From NCBI GenBank assembly GCA_041481445.1, contig JBGPBV010000037.1, positions 1 to 48,374 on the forward strand: a stretch of 48,374 nucleotides of DNA, read 5' to 3'. A model generated the notes under the pieces. That model had not been told where the DNA came from, did no database searches, and worked only from the letters and a program-made list of their open reading frames with translations. Source of the stretch: AA29 sp041481445 (GTDB lineage: Bacteria; Acidobacteriota; Vicinamibacteria; Fen-336). Below are positions 25,380 through 34,679 of this stretch, one piece after another; within the stretch, counting starts at the first letter, position 1, and each line of letters starts with the position of its first letter. The position numbers and the translations under genes are program-made.

Positions 25380-26941
25380 GGGCGGACGTACGGCAGCCAG
25401 AACAGAACGGCGAGGTCCCACAGGGCATGGCTCACGAAGGCGGGGACGGCGCTCCGTGTCCTCACCACCAGCGCGCCCCAGAACGCGCCCGCGCCGAGGG
25501 CGGCCCCGACGAGGAGCGGCACGCCCATCGGCACGTGGGCGGCCGCGAAGGCGGCGGCCCCGGCGAGGACGCCGCGCCACGGTCCGAGCCTGGCCGCCAG
25601 CGGAAGGGTGACCGCGTTGCGCCACACGATCTCCTCCGCGAGGACGATCATCAGGACGAGCGGGACGGCCAGGCTCGCGGGCACGTCGGACTTCCAACCG
25701 TAGACGCGCGCCATCTGCGCGGCCAGGGACGGCACCTTCGCGGCCAGGACGGCGACGACCAAGCCCGTCACGTAGAGGAGGCCGGCGGCGGCCACGCCCA
25801 GGACGAGATGTCGGGCCCGGATCCGCGCGAGCTCGCGCCAGCCGATCCGCACCCCCGCGAGAGCCGCCGTGGACAAGACAAGACCGGCGGCCGCCATCCG
25901 ATACCAGACGTTGGGCACGGCCCGCCCGAGCACGACCTGCAGCGTGAGGGCGAGCCCGGCGAGGGTGAGGGCGGGCACGAACCCGTAACGCCACCGGGCC
26001 AGCCATTCGGAGTGCGCCCGATCGCCGACCATTCGCAGGCTGAAGCCGAACAAGGGGCCGATGCCGCCCTCCAGCGCACGCACCGACTCGGCGGTGAATG
26101 GACGGGGCGCCAGGCCCAGGTCGCGACGAGCGGGCCGGGGGTCGCCCGTGAGCCCGTCGATCAGCATCTGGAGCTGCGCCGGCGTGGAGAGAGGCGCGGA
26201 GGTGAGGCCGTCCATGAGACGCACGGCCGCGCGCATCAAGGGCACCGGCGTGGGCAGGATCCTCAAGGGCAGACCGGCGCCCTGGGCCACCGTTCGTACG
26301 ACCTCGCCGAGCGTCATCGAGTCGGGGCCGACGACGTCGTAGGTGCCGCCGATCGAGCGCGGGCGGTCGAGGGCGGCCGCCACCGCCTCCGCCACGTCCC
26401 GCACGTCGACCGGCTGCAGGAGGGACGCGCCCGCGCCGACGATGGGAAAGACGGGCGCGAAGCGGATCATCCGGACGAGGTGAGTCACCATGTCGTCGCC
26501 ACTCCCGTAGATCACGCCGGGCTTGAGGATCGTGAATTCCAGGCCGCTCCCGCGCACCGCCTGCTCCGCCCGCCATTTCGTGTCGTGGTACGCGCTGCGG
26601 GCGTCCGGCCGGCTGCAGACCACGCTCACGTGGACGAACCGGCGGATCCCCGCCTCATGGCCGCCGGCGATGAGCCGGCTCGTCGCCGCCACGTGAACAG
26701 CCTCGAAGGTTTGCCTTCCCGCCTCTCGCTTGATGCCAGCCAGGTTGATGACGGCGCCGGCCCCACGGAGACGCTCGACGGGCACGGGCCCACGCGCGAG
26801 GTCGCAGATCAGGCGCTCCGTTCCCGGCGGTGCCTCCTGCCTTCCGCGCGCGATCACGAGGACGTCGTGACCGCGCGCCTGCAGCGCCTCCACGACGTGG
26901 CGGCCCAGGAAGCCGCTGCCGCCGGCCACCACGATCCTCAT
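25376..26941 (-). CDS. Fusion of an extended SDR/NAD(P) epimerase domain and a CPBP intramembrane protease domain
   Basis: 521 residues. The N-terminal half is an extended short-chain dehydrogenase of the NmrA/NDUFA9 type: Rossmann GGSGFLG (7-13), INLAG, and Tyr118-x3-Lys122 in AYHDTKW. From about 320 it becomes a polytopic CPBP (CAAX protease and bacteriocin-processing) domain with complete motifs: AEEIVWR (Glu436, Glu437, Arg441), FAAAH (His469) and FVSHALWD (His505, Asp509). Both halves keep their catalytic residues. The fusion is unusual: a nucleotide-binding oxidoreductase on the cytosolic side attached to an intramembrane metalloprotease. Frame is continuous with no stop or frameshift. 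ATGA overlaps join it to both neighbours. Confidence 0.9.
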   Translation of the reverse strand: MRIVVAGGSGFLGRHVVEALQARGHDVLVIARGRQEAPPGTERLICDLARGPVPVERLRGAGAVINLAGIKREAGRQTFEAVHVAATSRLIAGGHEAGIRRFVHVSVVCSRPDARSAYHDTKWRAEQAVRGSGLEFTILKPGVIYGSGDDMVTHLVRMIRFAPVFPIVGAGASLLQPVDVRDVAEAVAAALDRPRSIGGTYDVVGPDSMTLGEVVRTVAQGAGLPLRILPTPVPLMRAAVRLMDGLTSAPLSTPAQLQMLIDGLTGDPRPARRDLGLAPRPFTAESVRALEGGIGPLFGFSLRMVGDRAHSEWLARWRYGFVPALTLAGLALTLQVVLGRAVPNVWYRMAAAGLVLSTAALAGVRIGWRELARIRARHLVLGVAAAGLLYVTGLVVAVLAAKVPSLAAQMARVYGWKSDVPASLAVPLVLMIVLAEEIVWRNAVTLPLAARLGPWRGVLAGAAAFAAAHVPMGVPLLVGAALGAGAFWGALVVRTRSAVPAFVSHALWDLAVLFWLPYVRP

Positions 26942-27396
26942 CGGGGCCTCGCGCTCGCGGGCACGCCGCTCGGCGGCGGTGCGCAGCGGCCGTTCTCGCA
27001 GCCGGCCGCCGTCACCTCCAGCGCGATCTCGTGGTCGGACATCATCCCGAGCGCGCGCGAGAGACGATGCCGGCGCGTGGAGACCCACTCGACGGCCTTC
27101 CTGGCCAGGGGCAAGAGCGCGGGCTGGGCCATGCGATAGGACCACTCGCGGTATTCGTCGAGCGCCCACAGGCACATGACCCAGGCGTGCGGCCCGCGGT
27201 ACACGCCGCCGTCGTCGCTCACGACCACCAGCTCCTCCGGCTCGGCCGTGGCCAGCGTCGGGTACCGACGGCGCGCCTCCTCCGAGGCCGCGGGCAGGAG
27301 CTCGAGGCGGACGAGCTGCCGCTGTCCCTCGAGCCAGCGCCGCGCGGTCGAGCAGATCCCGCACTGCGCGTCGTAGAGGACGGTGAGGGCGCGCAC
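26938..27396 (-). CDS. DCC-family thiol-disulfide oxidoreductase (DUF393)
   Basis: 152 residues, thioredoxin-like DCC family. The DxxCxxC motif is intact: LYDAQCGICS (Asp9, Cys12, Cys15). The C-terminal region has a second Cys pair (AAGCENGRC). It would act as a thiol-disulfide exchange or electron-transfer protein; physiological partners of DUF393 are poorly known, but it is often found beside SDR and membrane proteins. GTG start at 27396; 7 bp from the upstream gene's stop, and ATGA overlap with the SDR-CPBP gene. Confidence 0.88.
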   Translation of the reverse strand: MRALTVLYDAQCGICSTARRWLEGQRQLVRLELLPAASEEARRRYPTLATAEPEELVVVSDDGGVYRGPHAWVMCLWALDEYREWSYRMAQPALLPLARKAVEWVSTRRHRLSRALGMMSDHEIALEVTAAGCENGRCAPPPSGVPASARPR

Positions 27397-27403
27397 GGCC
27401 GCC

Positions 27404-27811
27404 TCACGCTCCCACCGGGATGCGGGCCTGGGGCGGCACGGGCGGGGGAGAGAGCTCGCGCATCGCGCGCCGGCGCAGGCGCGAGAACACGATCATGTTC
27501 ATGAAGTGCATCCCGCCCAGGACGAGCAGGACCCAGCCGATCTTGCGGCTGAGGAGCTCGATCGCCGTCTGCAGGTCGCTCGGCATGACGTGCTCCGTCA
27601 GGGCCAGGGCCACGTACCCGATGTTGATGAGGTAGAAGCCGACGACGAGCAGGTGGTTCACGGAGTCGGCCAGGGCCTCCTTGCCGTGGAACGCGTCCAC
27701 CAGGAAGACGCGGCCGTTGCGGTGCAGCGTGCGCGCAACCCAGACGGTGAGGATCACGCTCACCGCCACGTAGACCAGGTACGTCCAGACCGGGTAGGTA
27801 TTGGGGGTCAT
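27404..27811 (-). CDS. Small membrane protein
   Basis: 135 residues with about three to four transmembrane helices (WTYLVYVAVSVILTVWVART, LLVVGFYLINIGYVALALT, IGWVLLVLGGMHFMNMIVF). A conserved-looking NHLLVVGFYLINIGYV segment follows a cytosolic loop (LHRNGRVFLVDAF). AGGAGG precedes the ATG at 27811, which overlaps the YndJ-like stop (ATGA). I do not recognise the family beyond a general resemblance to small membrane proteins found beside YndJ and DUF393. It is preceded by one copy of the 30-bp repeat (27831-27860). Confidence 0.82.
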   Translation of the reverse strand: MTPNTYPVWTYLVYVAVSVILTVWVARTLHRNGRVFLVDAFHGKEALADSVNHLLVVGFYLINIGYVALALTEHVMPSDLQTAIELLSRKIGWVLLVLGGMHFMNMIVFSRLRRRAMRELSPPPVPPQARIPVGA

Positions 27812-28701
27812 CTCGGCCTCCTGTCCATTCCTACAGGGACGGAGGCCGAAGGTTGCGCGCCTGCGGAAGCCCACCCGGCGAGGCCGGCCAGCACGAACCC
27901 GAGCGCATTGAGGGGGCCGTGGATACGCGCCATCCGCGCCAGGGAGATGATCCCGATTCCGGTGAACTCGCCGACGGCGTATGCGAAGGCAAGGGCCATG
28001 GCCCCGAGCACGGACGCGGACGAGATCAAGAGGAGCAGTCGGGCCCACCCGTGCTGGTGCGGGACGGCCCGCCCGAGCACGAGCACGGAGAATCCCGAGA
28101 GAGCGAGGACGAGGAGACATGCGGCCACGATCTCGAGCGACGGCGACAGCGTGATGCCGGCGGCGAGGAGCGGCGGACCCGCGATCGCACCGGCGGCGAT
28201 CGCGCGATAGGCGGGGCCCTCTCCCAGGACGCGGCCGGCCTCGGCGACGAGGACCAGCGTCGCGAACGCCGCGTAGTGGAAGTGGACGGCGGTGAGCAGC
28301 GGGAGGGGCTCCTCGAACCCGAGCGGGCTCGCGCCGAGCCGGGACAGAACGAGCCAGCCGCCGCCGATCGGCAGCATCATGCATCCGGCCGCAGCGGACA
28401 GCGCAGACATCCGGCGTGTCCCTCGAGGCCGGCGGGCCTCGCGGCCGGCCCGCCCGGCGCCGTCCAGCGCGGCCAGGAGCGTTACGAGCAGCCACGGCGC
28501 AGCCAGGACCGCCGCCGTCGCCCCGCGGTGTCCCATCAGGAACGACGCGACCACGCCCGCGGCCGCCCAGGGCCGGAGGGCGCCCGCGGCCCGGCCCGCC
28601 GGCGTGACCTCGCCGCGGCGCGCCAGGAGGCGAAAGGCGAGGGGCACGACCACCAGCGGGGCCAGCAGGAACAGCGCCTCGATCGGCCCGAGCGCTCCCA
28701 T
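27808..28701 (-). CDS. YndJ-like polytopic membrane protein
   Basis: 297 residues with about eight transmembrane helices. Family signatures are visible: LTAVHFHYAAFATLV (His140, His142) and ARMARIHGPLNALGFVL (about 256-271), typical of YndJ-like proteins. The biochemical function of YndJ is not established; the paired histidines in membrane helices hint at metal or haem binding, which is inference. GAGGAGG precedes the ATG at 28701. The end of this gene carries the second 30-bp element, which lies in its last codons. It is the first gene of a six-gene run. Confidence 0.82.
   Translation of the reverse strand: MGALGPIEALFLLAPLVVVPLAFRLLARRGEVTPAGRAAGALRPWAAAGVVASFLMGHRGATAAVLAAPWLLVTLLAALDGAGRAGREARRPRGTRRMSALSAAAGCMMLPIGGGWLVLSRLGASPLGFEEPLPLLTAVHFHYAAFATLVLVAEAGRVLGEGPAYRAIAAGAIAGPPLLAAGITLSPSLEIVAACLLVLALSGFSVLVLGRAVPHQHGWARLLLLISSASVLGAMALAFAYAVGEFTGIGIISLARMARIHGPLNALGFVLAGLAGWASAGAQPSASVPVGMDRRPR
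27831..27860 (-). promoter_or_regulatory. 30-bp repeated promoter-like element, copy A
   Basis: Matches copy B (28721-28750) at 26 of 30 bases. On the minus strand it reads GCAACCT, a C/T-rich spacer, then CCCTGTAG, and ends 19 nt before the ATG at 27811. The layout, GCAACC and CTGTAG separated by 14 bp, resembles an ECF-type -35 and -10. It lies inside the 3' end of the YndJ-like gene. Confidence 0.6.
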
Positions 28702-28720
28702 CGGTCCTCCTCATCGGCAT

Positions 28721-28750
28721 CTACAGGGAAGGAGGGCGGAGGTTGCGCGA
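28721..28750 (-). promoter_or_regulatory. 30-bp repeated promoter-like element, copy B
   Basis: Same element as 27831-27860, again exactly 19 bp upstream of an ATG (28701), in the 59-bp gap after the kinase gene. Identical spacing to the start and to the GGAGG site supports a promoter role. No other GCAACCT...CTGTAG copy was found in the window. Confidence 0.65.
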
Positions 28751-28760
28751 CCGGGCGAGA

Positions 28761-30197
28761 TCAGTGATACGCCGACACGAACGCGGCGAGATCGGTCACA
28801 GGTGGGACCAGCGCCAGCAGCACGCCGAGCCACAGCGCCCACTCGCGGAGCAGGGGACGCGAGGCCCGCCAGGCCTGGAGGATCGCCATCCAGAAGAAGA
28901 AGACGGCGACGATCTCGATCAGGCCGCCCACGATCGGCACGTAGGCGAAGGCCCAGGCGAACCCGCGATCCTCGAGGAGGCGGCGCACCCCGTAGACGGC
29001 GATCGACACCAGCCCGCAGGCCAGGACGGCCCGCGACTCGCGCACCGGCCGGTCCGGGCGCTCCCGCTCCAGGCGCGCGTCGCGCCAATGGCGGCGCAGG
29101 GCGCCGCTGGCGGCCACCGCCACCGCGATGGCGGCCACCGCGGCCAGGGTCGGCCAGGTCTCGAACCGCGCGCGCGACAGGACGCGGCCGTCGGCGAGGC
29201 GCTCGCCGTGCAGCATGATGAGCGGCTGCACCTCGCCCGGCGCGAGCACCTTCGGCGTCACCGAGAGGAGGAAGGCCCAGAGGGCGGCCGCGGTGGCCAG
29301 CGTCTGGAGCAGGGCGACGGCGCGGAGCCAGTTGCGCTCGTCGGGGAGCAGGTCGTCGGCGAGCCCTTCCGCCGTGAAGCGCCCGAGCTCGCGGGACATC
29401 TCGCCGGCTCCGCCGTAGCGGTGGGCGGGATCGGCGGCCGTGGCCCGGGCCACGATGCGCTCGAGGGCGGGGGGCAGGGCGGCCGCGCGGCCGCCCCGTC
29501 CGGTGATCATCTCGCGCAGGACGACGCCGACCGAGTACACGTCCATGCGCGGATCGGCGGCGGCCCCGGCCAGGGCCTCCGGCGCGAGGTAATGGGGCGT
29601 CCCGACCACGCGGCCGGCGGCGGTGAGAGAGGCGTCGGCGTCGGGGCCGACGAGGCGCGCGACACCGAAGTCGGTGACCTTCACCACCCCGGAGGCGTCG
29701 AGCAGGATGTTCTCCGGCTTGACGTCGCGGTGTACGACCCCGCGCCCGTGCGCGTAGGCCAGGGCGTCGAGGACCTGTCGGGCCACCGCCACCGCACGCT
29801 CGACCGGCAGCGGGATCGCCTCCGACAGCGGCCGGCCCTCGACGTACTCCATGACGATGTAGCCGAGGTCTTCCTCGCGCCCGAAATCGTGCACGGCCAC
29901 GATGCCCGGATGGCTCAGGAGGGCGAGGGCGCGCGCCTCGCGCTCGAGGCGCCGCTTGAAATCGGGCTGGGCGGCCAGCTCGGGAGCCAGGAACTTCACG
30001 GCGACGGTGCGGCCCAGGCGCAGGTGACGCGCCTTCCAGACCGTGCCCATGCCGCCGCGGCCGATCTCGTCGAGGAGCTCCAGGGCCTCTCCGAGGAGGG
30101 CGGGCGGGAGGTCGGCCTCGAGCAGGCAGAAGGGACAGAGGCCCACCCGTGCCGCCGGCCAGGCCCGGCGGCAGCGTGGACAGGCGGCGCCGGTCAC
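28761..30197 (-). CDS. Membrane Ser/Thr protein kinase with zinc ribbon, partner of the ECF sigma factor
   Basis: 478 residues. N-terminal zinc ribbon (Cys6, 9, 21, 24) leads into the kinase domain (about 40-285): GRGGMG, Lys68, HRDVKPENIL (Asp158), DFGVA (Asp176) and PHYLAPEAL. The C-lobe is compact. From about 310 there are five or six transmembrane helices (for example LLQTLATAAALWAFLLSV, IVAVFFFWMAILQAW), which could form an input domain. GTG 30197 overlaps the TGA of the sigma factor gene (GTGA). ECF factors coupled to Ser/Thr kinases are a known arrangement in Planctomycetota and related groups, where phosphorylation replaces an anti-sigma factor. Direct evidence of that here is lacking. 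Confidence 0.92.
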   Translation of the reverse strand: MTGAACPRCRRAWPAARVGLCPFCLLEADLPPALLGEALELLDEIGRGGMGTVWKARHLRLGRTVAVKFLAPELAAQPDFKRRLEREARALALLSHPGIVAVHDFGREEDLGYIVMEYVEGRPLSEAIPLPVERAVAVARQVLDALAYAHGRGVVHRDVKPENILLDASGVVKVTDFGVARLVGPDADASLTAAGRVVGTPHYLAPEALAGAAADPRMDVYSVGVVLREMITGRGGRAAALPPALERIVARATAADPAHRYGGAGEMSRELGRFTAEGLADDLLPDERNWLRAVALLQTLATAAALWAFLLSVTPKVLAPGEVQPLIMLHGERLADGRVLSRARFETWPTLAAVAAIAVAVAASGALRRHWRDARLERERPDRPVRESRAVLACGLVSIAVYGVRRLLEDRGFAWAFAYVPIVGGLIEIVAVFFFWMAILQAWRASRPLLREWALWLGVLLALVPPVTDLAAFVSAYH

Positions 30198-30880
30198 GAG
30201 AGCGCGCGCACGAGGTCCCCGATCTCCCGCTCGCCTTCCGCGTCGTCCTCCACGGTGGCGGCCACCTCCTCGCGGAGGATCTCGCGGAAGCGGGCGCGGG
30301 CGCGGTGGAGGGCGGCCTTGAACTGGGGGACCGTCATCGCGCTCTCGCGCGCGGCCTCCGCATACGTGGGAGCGCGGTCCAGGCCGAAGAAGCGGAGCAC
30401 GACGTCCGCCCGCCCCTTGCGGGTGCCGTCCTCGTATTCGCGGCGCAAGCGGACCAGGGCGCGCTCCATGACGCCGAGCGCCCATTCCTTCTCGAAGGCG
30501 TCGAGGGGGGTCCCGGGAGCGGCGGGCAGCTCTCGCTCGACCTCTTCCGTGTCGAGAGGGACGAACCGGTAGCCGCCGCCGCGCTTGAGCGCGGAGTCCC
30601 GCTCGTGGAGGTTGACCAGGTAGTGCTCGAGCGAGCGCAGGAGGTACGAGCGGAAGCGGCCGCGGGCGGGATCGAGGCGGGGCAGGAAGTCCTTCTCGAG
30701 CAGGTGGAGGAAGAACCCCTGGACGGCGTCCTCGGCCGCCGGCGGCGGGAGGCCCTTGCGGCGCAGGAACACGTAGACGGGCCTCCAGTACGTCGCGCAG
30801 AGCTGCTCGAGGGCGGCCCTTTCCGCCTCCCCGCCCTCGTGCGAGGCGAGGATCAGCGTCCAGCGCGTCGTGGGGAACAT
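30194..30880 (-). CDS. ECF-type RNA polymerase sigma factor
   Basis: 228 residues. Region 2 spans about 25-70 (LEQLCATYWRPVYVFLRRKG, AAEDAVQGFFLHLLE), the linker carries KRGGGYRFVPLDTEE, and region 4 is at about 165-210 with the helix-turn-helix TYAEAARESAMTVPQFKAAL. There is no anti-sigma gene next door; instead the next gene is a membrane kinase overlapping by four bases. The DNA-binding C-terminal helix TVPQFKAALHRARARFRE is intact. Its likely targets include the 30-bp elements downstream, a proposal from proximity. TTGACC-N17-TAGCCT upstream is a candidate promoter. Confidence 0.93.
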   Translation of the reverse strand: MFPTTRWTLILASHEGGEAERAALEQLCATYWRPVYVFLRRKGLPPPAAEDAVQGFFLHLLEKDFLPRLDPARGRFRSYLLRSLEHYLVNLHERDSALKRGGGYRFVPLDTEEVERELPAAPGTPLDAFEKEWALGVMERALVRLRREYEDGTRKGRADVVLRFFGLDRAPTYAEAARESAMTVPQFKAALHRARARFREILREEVAATVEDDAEGEREIGDLVRALS

Positions 30881-30888
30881 CGTGCGGC

Positions 30889-30917
30889 AGGCTACGCCGC
30901 GGGCGGGGGAGGGTCAA
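30889..30917 (-). promoter_or_regulatory. Candidate sigma70 promoter of the sigma factor gene
   Basis: TTGACC (30912-30917), 17-bp spacer, TAGCCT (30889-30894), with the -10 ending 8 nt before the ATG at 30880. The -35 matches at 5 of 6 positions, the -10 at 3. The message would be nearly leaderless; the gene has no ribosome site. Confidence 0.45.
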
Positions 30918-30999
30918 ACGCGCAGGGCCACCATCGGGCTGACCATTGGTACGGACTCTCCGGTGTATCTTTCGCGGGCGGGACCAGGGAGGTCGGAGG

Positions 31000-32763
31000 A
31001 TGAACGCTTCGGGGCCGGCTCGACGGACCCGCCTGGTGGCGGCGACGGCGCTCGTGCTGGCGCTGGCGGGCTCGGCACGGGCGCAGACCGACTACCCGCT
31101 CGGACCCGAGTCCGAGCGCCAGCCCGGAGTGCCCGAGGGCACCGTCACCAAGCACGCCTGGACGAGCCGAATCTATCCCGGCACGCAGCGGGACTACTGG
31201 GTCTACGTCCCCGCCCAGTATCGGGCGGGGACGCCGGCGGCGTTGATGGTCTTCCAGGACGGCGGCCGCTTCGTGGCCGGGGACGGACGCTGGCGGATCC
31301 CGATCGTGTTCGACAACATGATCCAGAAGGGCGAGATGCCGGTGACGATCGGCCTCTTCGTCGATCCCGGCGTGGTCCCCGCCCGCTCCGCGCAGGAGGA
31401 AGGGCGCTACGACCGGAGCTTCGAGTACGACGCGCTCGGCGACCGCTACGCGCGCTTCCTGGTCGAGGAGCTGCTGCCCGAGGTGGGCAAGACGTACACG
31501 ATGACCTCCGACCCGAGCCTGCGCGGGCTGGCGGGATCGTCGTCGGGCGGGATCTGCGCCTTCACGGCGGCCTGGAACCGGCCGGACGCGTTCCGGCGCG
31601 TGCTCTCGTTCATCGGCTCCTACACCGGGCTGCGCGGCGGGGACGCCTACGCCACGCTGGTCCGCAAGACGGAGCCGAGGCCGATCCGCGTCTTCCTCGA
31701 GGACGGCAGCCGCGACCTCGACATCTACAGCGGCAACTGGTGGCTCGGGAACCAGACCCTGGCCAGCGCGCTCGAGTACGCCGGCTACGACGTCCGGTTC
31801 GTGCCCGGCGACCGCGGCCACGACGGGATCCACGGGTCGGCCATCCTGCCCGACGCGCTCCGCTGGCTCTGGCGCGACTGGACGCAGCCGATCGTGGCCT
31901 CGAAGGGCAAGCCGGGCGCGGAAAGGCACTACGCGACCGAGATCGTGGACCCCGCGGCCACGGAGTGGCAGAAGGTCGCGACCGCGGAAGGAGCGATCGT
32001 CGGGCTGACCGTGGACGCGGGCGGCGACGTCTATTTCTCGGACGGCCACGCCATCCGGCGGCTCGAGCACGCCACCGCGCGGACGAGCATCTTCCGCGAC
32101 GGGGCGCGCACGGGGGCGATCCGCTTCGGCCCCGATCACCGCCTCTACGCCGTCTCGCGCAGCGCGCCCAACATCGTGGCCTACACCGAGCGCGACCAGA
32201 CCGTGGTCGCGCGGGCGGTGGAGGCACAGGACCTGGTCGTGGGCGCGCAGGGCGACCTCTGGCTGAGCGCGCCGAGGGAGCGGCGGATCTGGCACGTGGA
32301 CGCGCACGGCGTCCGCCATGCGGCGTCCGCGGAGGTGGACTCGTCGGGCCCGCTCGCCCTCTCTCCCGACCAGGCCTTCCTCGCCACGGTGAGCGCCGAC
32401 GGCCGCTGGGCCTGGTCCTACCAGGTGGCTCCCGACGGCTCCTTGCGTCACGGGCAGGCGTTCTATCGCCTCGAGGTGGCCGACGGCACTCCCGCCGCGC
32501 AGGGGCCGACCAGCGCGGCGGTGGACAGCGAGGGCTTCCTCTACCTCGCCACCCAGGCGGGAGTGCAGGCCTTCGACCAGCCCGGCCGGCTGAGCGCGAT
32601 CCTGGCCGGGCCACCCGGCGGTCCCGTCTCGAAGATCGTGTTCGGGGGGCCCGAGCTCGACACGCTGTACGCTTCGGTCGCCGATACGCTGTTCCGGCGG
32701 CCGCTGCGGCGTCGTGGTGTCTGGCCGTGGCGGCCCGTGAAGCCGCCCGTGCCGCGACTCTGA
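31000..32763 (+). CDS. Secreted esterase fused to an SMP-30-like propeller
   Basis: 587 residues with a Sec signal (VLALAGSARAQ). Residues about 45-300 form an esterase-D/enterochelin-esterase alpha/beta hydrolase: YWVYVPAQY, LMVFQDGG, nucleophile Ser181 in GSSSGG, then GDRGHDGIHGS with the catalytic His (His274 or His278). Residues about 315-570 are an SMP-30/gluconolactonase-like propeller with repeats such as GLTVDAGGDVYFSDG and AAVDSEGFLYLATQAG. An ester hydrolase and a lactonase-like domain in one chain would suit processing of esterified sugar acids or aryl esters; the substrate is unknown. ATG at 31000 follows GGGAGG. A GDSL hydrolase follows 18 bp later. Confidence 0.88.
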   Translation: MNASGPARRTRLVAATALVLALAGSARAQTDYPLGPESERQPGVPEGTVTKHAWTSRIYPGTQRDYWVYVPAQYRAGTPAALMVFQDGGRFVAGDGRWRIPIVFDNMIQKGEMPVTIGLFVDPGVVPARSAQEEGRYDRSFEYDALGDRYARFLVEELLPEVGKTYTMTSDPSLRGLAGSSSGGICAFTAAWNRPDAFRRVLSFIGSYTGLRGGDAYATLVRKTEPRPIRVFLEDGSRDLDIYSGNWWLGNQTLASALEYAGYDVRFVPGDRGHDGIHGSAILPDALRWLWRDWTQPIVASKGKPGAERHYATEIVDPAATEWQKVATAEGAIVGLTVDAGGDVYFSDGHAIRRLEHATARTSIFRDGARTGAIRFGPDHRLYAVSRSAPNIVAYTERDQTVVARAVEAQDLVVGAQGDLWLSAPRERRIWHVDAHGVRHAASAEVDSSGPLALSPDQAFLATVSADGRWAWSYQVAPDGSLRHGQAFYRLEVADGTPAAQGPTSAAVDSEGFLYLATQAGVQAFDQPGRLSAILAGPPGGPVSKIVFGGPELDTLYASVADTLFRRPLRRRGVWPWRPVKPPVPRL

Positions 32764-32781
32764 AGGGATCGGAGGGTGAGA

Positions 32782-33677
32782 GTGAGACTTGCATGGGCGG
32801 TGGCCGTGCTGATGATGTCGGCGGTGCTTCCGGGCCGAGCGCTTGCGGCCGGAGGCCAGGGGGCCTCCCCGGCCGCGCCGGCCCCCCCCGCGTCCCCCGG
32901 CCCGCCGCAGATCGCGTTCCCCGGCCAGTACGCGGCCTCGCCCGCCGACTGGCGCTTCCCGGTCTGGCCCAGCTCCTGCCGGCGCTTCGAGGACCAGGAG
33001 CGGGCCGCCTGCCTCGAGTTCGTGGCCTCCGACTACGGCCGGCTCGCGCGCTTCGCCGGCGCCAACGCCGCGCTCGCGAAGAAGGCGCCCGGGGAGACGC
33101 GGGTGGTCTTCTTCGGCGACTCGATCACCGACAACTGGTCCAAGGCCGGCTACGGCGGGTTCTTCCCCGGCAAGCCCTACGTCAACCGCGGCATTGGCGG
33201 CCAGACCACGTCGCAGATGCTCGTGCGCTTCCGCGCGGACGTGCTCGCCCTCGATCCGGACGTGGTGCTGATCCTGGCCGGCACCAACGACGTCGCCGGC
33301 AACAGCGGCCCCATCGCGCCGGAGGCCATCCAGGACAACCTCGCGAGCATGGCGGAGCTGGCCCGGTCGCACGGCGTGCGGGTCGTGCTGGCGTCGATCC
33401 TGCCCGTGGCCGACGACAAGCGCGATGCGGCCGGCCAGCCTCTCATCCGCACCAAGGACCGGCCGCCGGCCACCCTGCGCGCGCTCAACGCCTGGATGGC
33501 CGACTACGCGCGGACGAGCGGCGCGGTCTACCTCGACTACGCCTCCGCGGTGTCCGACCCGAGCGGCGCCTTCAAGGCCGACCTCAGCGGCGACGGCTTG
33601 CATCCGAACGCCGCCGGGTACGCGGTCATGGCGCCGCTGGCGGAGAAGGCGATCGCGGAGGCGATGCGCGCCCGTCG

Positions 33678-33681
<4 letters not shown>
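32782..33681 (+). CDS. Secreted SGNH/GDSL hydrolase
   Basis: 299 residues, secreted esterase. GTG 32782 is preferred because GGAGGG lies 5 nt upstream; a GTG at 32776 is possible. After a Sec signal and a Pro/Ala-rich stretch, the SGNH blocks appear in order: VVFFGDSITDNW (Ser114), RGIGGQTT (Gly), LAGTNDV (Asn169), and SGDGLHPNAAGY (Asp271, His274). SGNH enzymes in glycan-utilising bacteria often remove acetyl groups from polysaccharides; that role fits the esterase upstream but is inference. The stop overlaps that of the converging oxidoreductase by 4 bp. Confidence 0.92.
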
Positions 33682-34670
<989 letters not shown>

Positions 34671-34679
34671 GAGGCCGTC

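Noticed and set aside
30946..30971. Promoter TTGGTA ... TATCTT before the esterase gene
   Set aside because: The spacer is only 14 bp and the matches are weak.
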